A DNA stretch of 64,000 nucleotides from Hsuehochloa calcarea (taxonomy: Eukaryota; Streptophyta; Magnoliopsida; Poales; Poaceae), in NCBI GenBank assembly GCA_036346395.1, contig CM070615.1:28557472-28621471 (forward strand), read 5' to 3'. A program made the translations under genes and the position numbers. The notes beneath the pieces were generated by a model. That model did no database searches. It was not told where the DNA came from and worked only from the letters and a program-made list of their open reading frames with translations. Within the stretch, counting starts at the first letter, position 1. Each line of letters begins with the position of its first letter. Below, one piece after another: positions 45,919-56,340 of this stretch.

Positions 45919-47060
45919 CATGGCCGATAATGGCGACATGAAGTTGGTCATGCAATTCACCACACTATAGATCAATGTGAGGAGGATCCACTCCACGATC
46001 CGAGCTACATATTCTTCAATCGGTGTCGAGTGGGGAACACAGATTGTGCTATGATGATCGATACGGGAAGCTTGACAAACGCTGCAAGCCAAACACTTGT
46101 GGACAGATTGGGGTTGATCACAAAGCCACATCCGAGCCATATCTATTGCTTTGGAGGTTCAAGCACATTCCGATCACAAAACAAGTGGAGGTAAAATTTT
46201 CTTTGGATGGGTATACTACTGTTGTTACTTGTGACGTGATTCCTATGCATATGAGAGCATGTTCGTTGGTGATTGGTGCATATTGGTTGAAAGAACAACA
46301 CATACATCGAGTTGCATCACGCCCATCATGCGGTACTCTTTCCATGGAGAGGAACACGAAGGACATTACATCTTGGTCCTCGCCAAGGTACTTTGAAGAT
46401 AGACAATGACGAGACAAGGCCCAAGGAGACATTAAAGAGCAAAGAAAGAAAGGCTAAAAGCCAAGAAACGTGAAGAAGAACGGTTGGCCGAGGAAGAACA
46501 GAAGAAATTAGAATTGGCGACCCTTCTTTCTACCCAAAAACAAGAAGAGGTGTCGCTCCATGATGACAAAACTACTAGTGAGGCACCACAAGATGGTCTT
46601 TGTATGTTGACCAAGACGGTTCGAGTTGACAACACTTCCATTCTCACAACGGGCAAATAACCAACGCTTTCAAATCTGAGTGCAAAATCAATGGCAAAGT
46701 TTACAAGTTTATCGTTGATGGTGGAAGCTACAACAATATCATTAGCAACGATTTGGTGCAAGCTTTGGGGTTGACAACCTGGCGACATCCAGAACCGTAT
46801 TATGCACAATGGTTGCATAATGTAGGTAAACCGAAAATTACTCATCGTGTTAAAGTTTGTTTTTCAGGAGGAGACTACCACGACAAAGTGGAGGTGACGT
46901 CGCGCCTATGCATGCATGTCACTTGTTGTTGGGGCGTCCGTGGCGGTATGATCGCAATGCTACGCACCACGGAGGTCCAACAAGTACTCTTTGGTGCATC
47001 AGGAAAGATCATATACCCTGTGTCCTATGCCAGAGAATTCTATTCATGCCGAGGAGATCA
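45919..47060 (+). pseudogene. Gag-protease remnant with two retropepsin-like stretches
   Basis: An ATG at 45919 opens MADNGDMKLVMQFTTL, then a stop. A first protease-like stretch (about 46060-46330) contains VEVKFSLDGYTTVVTCDVIPM and ACSLVIGAYWL. A Lys/Glu-rich linker follows (about 46430-46540). A second stretch (46660-47060) contains INGKVYKFIVDGGSYNNIIS, the retropepsin active-site region with DGG in place of the usual D(S/T)G. It goes on to LGLTTWRHPEPYYAQWL and VCFSGGDYHDKV. Each is a variant of the gypsy protease pattern. Frames are interrupted, so the products are probably inactive. Confidence 0.65.
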
Positions 47061-47138
47061 TAGCTAAAAAGACGATGGTGAAAACTACCCCGAGAGATTC
47101 CTCGAGGTTACACAAAAGACGAGGACGCCTTTTCTTGA

Positions 47139-47150
47139 AGAAAGGGAGGA
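47139..47150 (+). other. Polypurine tract of short LTR element
   Basis: Purine-only AGAAAGGGAGGA lies immediately before the 3' LTR start. Confidence 0.85.
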
Positions 47151-47990
47151 TGATACGCCATATCTACAACCAAAGCATTGCAAAAGGTAAAACAAAATGT
47201 TGTGAAGGCCGATAGGGTGGATGGGGATGCCGCCAACGAGAGGGACGCTCTCTGGACAAAACCCTAGCGCAAGCATGCAACAAGAAAGACATGTGGTGGT
47301 ATGGCAAGAAAGGTTGCATTACGCCGAAAGAAGCATCAAGTGCATGGAACAAGTTCGTGCAAGAAGCTAAGAGAAGGAAAGCCCACAACACAAGGGAAAC
47401 CAAGAGGAGATTTGGCCATGCATGGAGAGGACGCCAGAACATGGCACGTGGGTTGGTTCATTTGGATCCAATTCGCATGTACCTAATTGGTGATTAATAT
47501 TTTATTCCAAAACTAGATTAGTTTAAATTCTAATTAAAGAAAGGGTTTTTTCTGATATCGCTCACGGAATGATTCTGCATAGCCATCAGTAGCGCTTGCA
47601 TCGTTTCATCCGATTTTGTGTTTGCGTGGGAGGCTATATAAACCCCCCATGGCCGCACCATATGGGAGGACAAGTTATGATTTAGATAATAAAAATCAGA
47701 AAAGCCGTTTTGGCGCATATCGTGTGTTCTTTAGCCGTGATATGAGTTGGAGAGATTGAGGGAGAAAGATTGAGAGCAAGATCAAGATATCTATCTCTTG
47801 TTTCGGAGTACTATTCACCTAACGCTACTACTTGCAATTCAATCTATTAGATTGGTTTGTTAGTATATTGATTTTCTTACAATTCAATTCACCGAATTGG
47901 TTTGTGAGATTGCTACTGATCTTCGAGTGTACCGTGAAAGATTGGGCCAACAATCAGGATTCATCTAATCAACTAGGTGGATCCGTATCA
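47151..47990 (+). repeat. 3' LTR of short LTR element (840 bp)
   Basis: It starts TGATACGCCATATC and ends GATCCGTATCA, then the CAAAA duplication. It is closely similar to 44993-45865 apart from a replaced stretch at about 47555-47600. Confidence 0.93.
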
Positions 47991-47995
47991 CAAAA

Positions 47996-49329
47996 TCTAC
48001 GATAATTATAGATACTAAGAAAGGGCTAAGATCAAACAACTATTTAAACATGAATATGAATATGCTCCTTGCCTGGTAGCAATACTATATCATATACATG
48101 GGACGAGCGGATGAAATGAAATAATATGTATATATGTAGCACTGGATGGATAGAGACCTATCACTCTTAAAATACACAGTTTTCAGGGAAAAGGAAAAGA
48201 AATATTATGTCGCATTGTTTGTTTCCTCATCTGCTACCCCTTTGCATATTGTAAAAGTGAAGCTAGCTGCATCTATATATTAGTAGAATCATTCAAACTA
48301 GCAAATATCCTTGCATTGCAACACTTGTAAATTAGTGAAACAACAAGCAATGTATATGTTTCTATTGTCTACCACAGATCAAAGAAACTAATGCTCATGA
48401 CACAATCAATTAAAACAATAATCAACAATTTATCTCCCTCACACATGTTCAACAACATCCTACTCATTCCAGTATTGCAAAAAATGGAAAACAAATTGTG
48501 GTTTTCTATTCTACAATCACACCTCAATCTAAAATCACACATTCCATGAGAGAGAAAAAAACAATTTCACGGTGGAGGGAGAGGGTCATCGATTGTTACT
48601 CGACGGTCCAAGATGCAAGTCGGCGCTGGGGCCGCGGGGAGGAAGCCGGCGTAGGGAGTTGTGGGGCCGTCAGATCTGGTCATGGCGGGAGGCGGCCAAG
48701 GAAGCACCGACGCAGGAAGAGGCCGGCGCGCTGGGGCAACGTGGAGGAGGGCAACAGGGAGCAGCCGATGTAGGGGCAGTCGAGAGGTGAGGACGAGACT
48801 GCTGAAGCCGGCAACGAGGACGGATTTAGGAGGAGAAACGAAGCTCGAGAGGAGAGAAGGGTTGGGAAAATGAAGAATTTGATCGGCGGTCGCACTTAAG
48901 TTATAATCACACGCCAACACACGTGGCGTGATAACTCAGTCTTATCACACCAATAGTGTGGGCGTGACAATGGCCACTAATGCTGTCCATGCTGGTACGA
49001 CGCGCGGATAAGGACTTGAGGCCCATACGCTAGCCAACCTCCTAAGGAAGCTCATACTGTTCACATGAACAGTAACCCCTCTGTGAACAGTGCCATGAAT
49101 AGTAACACCTCCTATTTTGTTAGCTATGTGCGGCTTCCACTTCCCTATATAAGGAGGTCGCACCCCTCTAATTTCCTTGGATTTCGTTTGATTAGTTTCT
49201 CCATTGTGAAAACTCTCGTTCTACTCTTTTCATGGTATTGTACCGGGATCTTCGGCCAAACCTATTGGCCAAGTTTCTCTTCTTTCAACATTTGGTTCAC
49301 CAAGTAATTTCAGGACAGAGAAGATCTTC
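47996..49329. other. Repeat-rich intergenic DNA, no gene assigned
   Basis: An AT-rich part (to 48490) is followed by a GC-rich patch (48590-48800) open in several frames on both strands, without a protein signature. Positions 48905-48972 carry GGCGTGA/CACGCCA motifs like 34340-34475. A promoter-like stretch at 49140-49200 has CTATATAAGG (49143-49152) and could be part of an LTR, but no partner was found. Confidence 0.45.
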
Positions 49330-50072
49330 TTTGATGTAATCTATTTCGATACGACATATATCGCCATACTCAGAAGACCAACTTTGGCAAAAATTCTTAA
49401 TGGCTACTCATTATAGGTATCAATGTCTTAAGATGCCAGGTCCCAAAGGAATAATCACAATTCACTGTGATAAGAAGATGGCTCATACGTTCGACCATCG
49501 ATCCCTCAGGATGGTTGGCCAGATACCCACTCGGGAAGAAAACAAGGAGCAGCCTTCGACCAAATAGTCGAAGTCGAAAGCTGCACCGAAGTCGAACGAC
49601 CAGGTCAAAGAGGTTCCTCTGGATCCATAGGAGCCCTCGAAGACTATTCATATCGGGGATACTTCTGACCCCAAATAGGAAGTCGCCCTCATCACTTTCC
49701 TCTGAGCAAACGCAGATGTCTTCGTGTGGCAAACATCTAACACCCCCGGAGTCCCCAAGGAAGTGATCGAGCACAGGCTAGCTTTACGGCCTGACAAAGT
49801 ACCTGTAAAACAAAAATTACAGAGATTTACCCCTGATCGACGAGATGCTATCAAATCAGAATTGGACAAGCTACTTAAAGCAGGCTTTATAAGATTAGTC
49901 AACCACCCAAAGTGGTTGGCCAACCCTGTAATGGTTAGGAAGTCTAACGGCAAGTGGTGAATTTGTGCAAACTTCATTGATCTCAATAAAACTTGTCCAA
50001 AAGGTGATTTTCCTCACCTCGACGATCTTTTGGTTGATTCTATCGCCGCCATAAAACATTAAGTTTTCTATC
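49330..50072 (+). pseudogene. Ty3/gypsy pol fragment (protease end to RT start)
   Basis: The text begins with ILRRPTLAKILMA and LKMPGPKGI (about 49368-49450), which follows the protease in gypsy elements. RT starts with GVPKEVIEHRLALRPDKVPV (about 49748-49810), KSELDKLLKAGFIR and WLANPVMVRKSNGKW (to 49960). It continues after a stop with ANFIDLNKTCPKGDFP and DDLLVDS. Around 50045 the frame shifts (HKTLSFL-like), and homology ends near 50072. The catalytic YVDD part of RT is missing. Confidence 0.87.
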
Positions 50073-50418
50073 ATGGAAGTGTAAGTTACAGGGGGACGTA
50101 CTCACAATGGCGCAAGGGGGGCCCTGTCTGGTAGGATGGAGACATTCAGTGTTGAAACCTTAGCGGGTAGAACTGGATTAAGAAGGAGCTTTGTAAAGGC
50201 TTTATCACATGTTCAAGACTGCTTACCTAAGGTAGTGAGCAGTGGTATCGACGGATGCCAAATGACTAGAGAAGTCGTGGTCTTGTGGGTCAAGCCGTAC
50301 AACCTCTCGCAGAGTGTAAAACTATTCAATAGCCGTGGCCGCGGTTATAGACGTGCTCGGGGATTTCACACGAGAGATAGAGTTTCTTATAAAATGTGTT
50401 GAAGTGTGAATGGAAAGT
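50073..50418. other. LTR-like non-coding DNA, left part
   Basis: The RT homology is interrupted at about 50072 by TGGAAGTGTAAG; no coding signal follows up to the solo copia LTR. With 51741-52425 it may be one LTR-type insertion into the gypsy element, since the right part ends TCCCGACA near 52415. No target duplication supports this. Confidence 0.4.
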
Positions 50419-51735
50419 TGTTGGACTGAAAAGGCGACAAGAGGGGGGTGAATAGGAGCACGCTCACTTTTTCACAAATAATTGATTCAATAATATTTTA
50501 CTCCAGTAGCTATGGAAGCTATGAAGATCAATGTACCAGTACAGCGAAAGACTAGTATTGAAACCAATTTAACCCCTTAAGCAATACGATGAAAAACAAC
50601 ACAAGCTAAAGCACAGCAATGCACTGGTGGTCGGACCACTGACAATGGCGCTCGATCGATTCCTCGGCGGTCCGACCGGTGGCCTGGGTGGTCCGACCAC
50701 CGCCTCCGTAATGCATCAAACAAATCAGATGATGACGGTTGCAAATAGATGAAACTTTTGATCTACATCTCTAAACTTGATGAAACTTAGAACACACCTT
50801 CTCTATGATATCAGGAACCTACTCCAATCAAAGATTACGATAATTCTTGGAAGAATAGCGATCTTCCATTGGGCTCCTATTTATAATGGAGGCTTAGACC
50901 TTCTAGATGTTTGATCCTATTGGGCTCCCGTTAAGGCCCAAAACAAATGGGACACATACGCACGCATTTTAAAGCATCATCTTTATCTCCTCTTGACCTA
51001 ATTAGCTACACCTTGCGCCATCTTGCGCCTCGGATTAGCCAATAGGTCACCCTTGTCCATCTTGCACCACGCTTGAGTACATTGACCTCATCTGGCATCG
51101 TCGATCATTCTGGACCTCAGCTCTCCAAGCCTAGTCCCGATCATACTCGCCGTTGACCGTCATTGACCACCAAGCAACCTGCAAAACAATAGACAAGTAA
51201 ACCGAATTTGGGAACAAGTTCTTCATAACTTGACCCATGTTAGTCAAAACATGCATCATGCAACATATATGCCCTGAAACTCATGACTTTGACCTAACAA
51301 ACGAATATCACCGTCACGACGGGCGATTTAACCAGTGAAAATCGGCCGACCGCCCTAGGGTCGGCTCGATCGCTTACTCGCCGGCCCGACCGCCACCTAT
51401 GGACCGGCCGACCGCCACCGACTTAGCCATTTTTCTTCTCTCAAAAACCAAAACCTACTAGAATTTTCAAACCAATAGAACTTTTGACTGGAGACTCCCA
51501 AAATTATGGGACCAAGTGCAATAGAATTTCCTCTCTTGCCTACACCCTCTATTTTTGACCCAGCTCAATCCACCACTTTCTGACATTGCCTATCCGATCG
51601 CGCTAGGGCCTGGCGACCTACCGAGACCGACATACCTGAAACTTTTCCGAAAACACGTGAAACGACAAACCGTTAACGTCATTACCAATTGTCACATCAT
51701 CCTAAGATCTGGAGCATATCCCCATGATATCCACA
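50419..51735 (-). repeat. Solo LTR of a related copia family (1317 bp)
   Basis: On - it starts TGTGGATATCATGG and ends AGTCCAACA. Both ends, the GGGGGGTGAATAGG block and the TATA box (50878-50885) parallel the 1872-bp copia LTRs. It is shorter and diverged, so it is a sister family. GGTC(C/G)GACC motif clusters are at 50630-50700 and 51340-51420. Flanks AAAGT (50414-50418) and GAAGT (51736-51740) look like a 5-bp duplication with one change. No internal sequence is present. Confidence 0.85.
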
Positions 51736-51740
51736 GAAGT

Positions 51741-52425
51741 TCACTTGATGAATATAATATTTGTTTGGTGAATGGGTAATTCACTTGGTGGTTTGTGTCG
51801 ATTGGTGAATGGAGAATTCACTTATCATTGGTTTGGTTGGGAAGTGAATGGGTTGTTCACTGATTATTTCAAAAAATTATTTACTTATTTATTATTATTT
51901 TCAATTACGCATTTTAATCTATTTACTGTATTTATTGTAAATGATGCTTTCTGCAAAAAGAACCATACAACTAACCTTTGGCAAGCCTTGCATGAATACT
52001 ATTTGCATACATTTCCCTACGGCCTGCTGAGTACTTTATGTACTCACGGCTTATGCCTTTGTTGATCGCTTGAAGAATACCAAGCCGCACAAGAGTTCTT
52101 TCTTGAAGGAGGACTACGAAGGTTTTGCGGATTAGGATGCATTCTCCACTCGATTGCCTGTAGGCATGTTGAATGGCTTTTCAAGTTTCCCGTTCCGCTG
52201 CAAGAGTTTGTTTGTTTCTTTAGCCCTACGTGGCAAGTTAAGTAAACGTTGACCATAAGGTCCAGTTATTATTACTATTTGTTATTATGAGATCTTTTTA
52301 CTCAAATCAAATAAATGGATGTTATTTTGTCACTGTTTCCTATGTGAGCTAGCTACCGATCCGGGCTAGTTCGTAATACACAGAGGGTTCCTAAGATATA
52401 TTTTTTGGTCCCGACACGAGCACTA
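51741..52425. other. LTR-like non-coding DNA, right part
   Basis: It begins with four GTGAATGG / ATTCAC repeats in direct and inverted order (51766-51862). The rest is non-coding, ending TTGGTCCCGACA near 52415. Confidence 0.4.
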
Positions 52426-52904
52426 CCGCTCCTCGAGCCTCCTGTCTCTCAGGATGGTCGAGACCACATCAAGGGCAGCGCTGCCCTCGACCGCAAACAC
52501 TGTTGGTGCTACGGTTTCCTTCACAACAGACATAAAACTTCTCCAGTTCTCCTTTAATTGTTGCTTGACAAAGCCATGGGAGGCAGAAACTGTGAAAGTC
52601 TTATTATCGTAGTAGAAGGGTACCTTGATCGTGGGCACCGTGGTTTGAGTCGTCACCGTTTTTACGCCGCGCCTTCTCTCAGAGTATGCATTTCTACAGC
52701 AAACTATGCAAAGGGCCCAGTCGGAGCAGCAGAGCTCGAGCTCGCACCTCCCTTGTCGATGACTTTCACGAGCTGGCGATTTTTGGCTGGAGGAGCCTTG
52801 ACTTGTTCTATCACCAGTCCAACGATCATCAATTCGACCTTTTCATCGTCTTGACGATCTTCCATGCCTACTTTCTGCAGAAGTCAGAAAAAGAAGTGTT
52901 ATTA

Positions 52905-53055
52905 AACGGTCGTAAGTGCTTCTACGACCAGTACCTAGTCGTAAGTTTTTGTACGACAACAATCTAGTCGTGAGTTTTTCCATGATCATTCACCGGTAGT
53001 AAGTTCTTCTACGACCAGTACTTTGTCGTAAGTTTTTCTACGACTACGAGATCCT
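52905..53055. repeat. Array of GTCGTAAGTT / TTCTACGAC units
   Basis: About five imperfect copies of TCGTAAGTTCTTCTACGACC, a near-palindrome, spaced 30-40 bp. The same family recurs at 54360-54890. Confidence 0.75.
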
Positions 53056-53274
53056 AAGAAGAAATTAGTCCTTGATTACATTTAGGCGTTCCCTCCTATC
53101 CTATGCAGTCAAGACCACAAGGATTTGAGGAGCCGCCACGTTCGGTGGTGTGAATTTCTCACAAACGAGTTTGACCCAAGCGTCAATTTTTGCTTGTGAG
53201 AGATCTGCAGGAGCGAATAAACTTTCAATAGCCAAGTTCAAAATTAATAAAAAGAGAGCTAAATTGAAGGTTTA

Positions 53275-54012
53275 CTTACCCTGTTCATAATCTCTTGTTG
53301 GATCTTGCGACCCCGAGTACTTCCACATGGGATGTGCTCGTTTCTTTAGAGGACTAATTCGGTGCGTGATGAAATCCTTCACTAGGTGCCAACCGATGAG
53401 CCCCTCCTCCTTCAAGTCCTTGATGGCTTGAATGTAGAGGGTGATTCGACCAAGATCCTTGGGAGTCAAATCCCAGGAAGAAATCTTCTCAGCGGCATTC
53501 CCGACGAAAGAGAGGCTGTCTTCACTGGTCGTCCCCCAGTAGAACCACCTCTTCTTCCATCCCGGCAATAATTACCAGGTGTATATCTGAATGTACTCCT
53601 TCAACTTTCCGCCGTGGAGCTTCAGACTACAGCTACCGGCGACTCCCGCCAGACGGATCATCCCGTAAAAACACCGGAACAACTCCAAGTCGGCTGAAAT
53701 CCCCAGGTAGGCCTCATACAAGTATACGAACACACCTAACATTGTGATAGAATTGGGAATAAGGTTCACCAATTCCACCCCAAAGTGTTCGAGTGCGAGC
53801 GTGAGGAAAGGGTGAGCAGGCAACCGAAGGCCACACTCACAGTACGCCTGGAAGACGGGGATCTGCCCAATCTCCCCTAACGGCTAATGTTGCCCAGAAG
53901 CCTCAATCCACTTCACGAACTGCTTCCTTGGGATCTTCTCGGTGGCAACCAGAGCTTTCATCTTGGTCACGTCCATCACCGATTTGGCCCACTGGGAAGC
54001 GGCTCCGGCCAT
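53275..54012 (-). pseudogene. Antisense accessory gene of a gypsy element (PF04195-like)
   Basis: On - an ATG at 54010-54012 opens a frame of about 245 codons. Inside are LALEHFGVELVNLIPNSI and GVFVYLYEAYLGISADLELF (53690-53800), matching the plant family annotated as putative gypsy-type transposon domain (Transposase_28). Two in-frame stops (near 53885 and 53570) break it, with homology continuing through WKKRWFYWG and GWHLVKDFI to about 53275. It lies opposite to the gypsy pol fragment and LTR, between them, as do antisense frames of Tat-lineage gypsy elements such as Grande. Its role is unknown. Confidence 0.72.
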
Positions 54013-54359
54013 CTTTCTCTAAGGGAGGAGGCTTGAAGGCGTACGATTTGGTTGGCGGTGGAGAATGCAAAAGCTTGATGAATAGTTTTAGTGATTGGGG
54101 AAAAGTAAGAACTCTACAATCACACCCACGGCTAGTTTTTATGACCACACACTTGGTTTAGAGACGTGGCAACCTAACAGTTTCCACCTCTTCGGGAACC
54201 GCTCCAACAGACAGGTCTATGAGAGTTGATTCAGATTCTTAAATTGTTGGTTCGAGAAAACCGAGTCTATCTTTACACCTCAAGCGAAATTACCTTCTTG
54301 GCCAAGTCTTTTTCTGGTCAAATGAAACACCAGTAGGAAAGGATTTACTTTTGATTACC

Positions 54360-54890
54360 ATACTATGACCACTTTGTAGTCGTGAAGATTTTCTACGACC
54401 ACCTTGTGGCGAAAGTTTCTGTAAACTTCTTTACTAATCTGCTTCGTCAAATGAAATACCAGCCGAAGAGTCTTTCCTTTGACCACCATTCTACGACCAT
54501 CTTCTAGTCGTAAGATCATCTAACGCTCCTTTCCCAAGTAGGTACTTTCACTTGAAGCTGGGGGGCTACATGACGAGGATCTAGAAATCCTCATTTAATT
54601 ATTTATCTGTAATCCTTATTATGGATAATGACACCATTATATGGTTTTTGAGTATACCCCTTAATGTTCATAAGGGAAAAGCTAGAGTCGTAAGATCTTC
54701 TACGACTACCTCATGATCATAAGTTCTTCTATGATAACGTCATGATCGTAAGTCCTTCTACGACCAGGTCAGCTACGACCACCCTATAGTCATAAGTCAT
54801 TCTACGACTAGCATCTGATCGTAAGTTCTTCTACGATTACCTCATGATCGTATGTCTTTCTACGACCAGGTTAGTTACGATCACCCTATA
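54360..54890. repeat. Second array of TCGTAAG / CTACGAC units
   Basis: At least nine imperfect copies of the near-palindromic unit seen at 52905-53055. They run from before the LTR start (54571) into its U3-like part, densest at 54680-54870. Confidence 0.78.
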
Positions 54891-55334
54891 ATCGATCGAG
54901 TTTACAGACAAATTGACCCAATTGACTAAGGCATCTAAACAGTCAGTATACACCATTATTCTCCAGAATAACTGCACGATTAATCTCTCTATCCCGGTGA
55001 TAACTGCTTGGCGACGTGGGAACATTTCTCCGATAGTAATCTCTAGTAACTGTGTCATCATCTGAAGCATTGATGCGTCCTTTGGGCTAGAGAGATTGTC
55101 GCCCAAGCACGCTATAAAAGGAGGAATCACCAGACATACAAGGGGGGGGGTCGAGAGGAGGATCGGGAGCATAAGATATTGCACTTCACTCTTTCTCTTG
55201 ATCTGTAACCAGCATACTCAATATAGCCACACAAGAGTGGGGTTGTTATTCTCTCTGGAGAAGGCCCGAACCTGTATAAAAATCCCCGTGTTGTTCTCTC
55301 TGCGTGATTTGAGTCTTAGAGAATGTCCGAATCA
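54571..55334 (+). repeat. Gypsy LTR (approximate right border)
   Basis: A purine run GCTGGGGGG (54558-54566) precedes TGACGAGGAT. Inside are a TATA box (TATAAAAG, 55113-55120), CACACAAGAGTGGGG and GGAGAAGGCCCGAACC typical of rice gypsy U5 regions, and an end near AATCA at 55334. The left partner LTR is not in place, so the border and target duplication could not be confirmed. Confidence 0.65.
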
Positions 55335-56340
55335 AACAATCATTACGTAAGTTTGGTCTTAAAACACCAACATAAGAGAACCATGAATTATAATGAGATT
55401 GAATATTCCAGCTTTGGAGCTGATAATAAGCATAAAATATTCCCACCAAATTCATACAAATTTAAACCAAAGGATCATATAATTATTGATGAAATACAAG
55501 AATATATATTGGATAATTTTTTGTACTAATATAATAATAAGCATGAAGATAAAGGTTATAAATAGTCTTGCTGAATATTTCCATATGTTAAATGAGACAA
55601 AGCCTATTCTGGAAAATCCTGAAATTATAGAACCGAAACCTTTATATGTGGTATTTGAAGGTAAAATACCATACATATATATACCATTTGAAGCAATAGT
55701 GGCTCAAAAAATAGATTCAAAATTAGCAGAAGGAATATCTTGGAAGAAATATGCAAATATTGATGAAGCATTAACTCAAGTCAGAAAAATATTGGGAATA
55801 AATTATCATATGGAACCAACCGCCAAAGATTATATTCATAAATATAAAATGGTAAGAAATGAGAAAACCTCAGGGTCCTCACCCTCGGTAAATTCAAAAG
55901 AAGAAGAGACATCAAAATGACCTACATATAAAGAATGCATGTTTGGTAAAATGGATGGATTCCTTAGATGGATCATATATAGATTGGAAGGTAAATGAAA
56001 AATTTGAGAAATATCTCCGCAATGGAAAAAAGATATTAAAGAAGATATTCTAAAAGAATTAAGAAAGGAATTGAATGATAAGCTTGAAGACATCAAAAAA
56101 ACATATGATGAGAAATTTGAGATATCTTTATCACATGAAGACAATATGGATATTGCTGGGCATGGCCAAAATCCAAAATAAAGAATATATTATAAGCAGA
56201 GCCTATAAATAGGAAGACTCTGTAAAGGATAAGCTATATGAAAAATATAATTCAAGGAAACCCTATAAAGGTACGCCAGTATTGACAAGGTATTATCAAT
56301 TATTCGGGCACTAGAATACCAGATCCTGCACTCACCAAAA
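55335..56340 (+). pseudogene. Endogenous plant pararetrovirus-like sequence, left part
   Basis: Base composition drops to strongly AT-rich with lysine/isoleucine-rich frames, unlike the surrounding transposons. One frame (within 55540-55917) has a segment of about 60 residues resembling the caulimovirid viroplasmin/RNase H1 N-terminal-like fold. Other frames are broken by stops, and a further charged stretch runs at 56030-56160. The resemblance is to rice tungro bacilliform-like or florendovirus-type endogenous copies (Caulimoviridae). It is decayed and cannot encode a virus. RT and movement-protein regions are absent. The identification is tentative. Confidence 0.42.

Larger units (their letters stand above)
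44993..47990 (+). mobile_element. Short complete LTR retrotransposon lacking RT and integrase
   Basis: A full insertion of 2998 bp. It has LTR 44993-45865, a primer-binding site from 45866, about 1.27 kb of interior, a polypurine tract (AAGAAAGGGAGGA) up to 47150 and LTR 47151-47990. The 5-bp target duplication CAAAA (44988-44992 and 47991-47995) is exact. The interior shows only gag-like and retropepsin-like remnants. RT, RNase H and integrase are absent, so it must have been mobilised by another element, probably a Ty3/gypsy one judged by the protease-like motifs. Confidence 0.92.

Noticed and set aside
48498..48920. Opposing GC-rich open frames as a host gene
   Set aside because: Both strands are open, the text is low in complexity, and no motif or splice pattern supports either.
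49140..49329. Promoter-like block (CTATATAAGG) as the left LTR of the gypsy element
   Set aside because: It does not resemble the LTR at 54571-55334, and no primer-binding site follows it.
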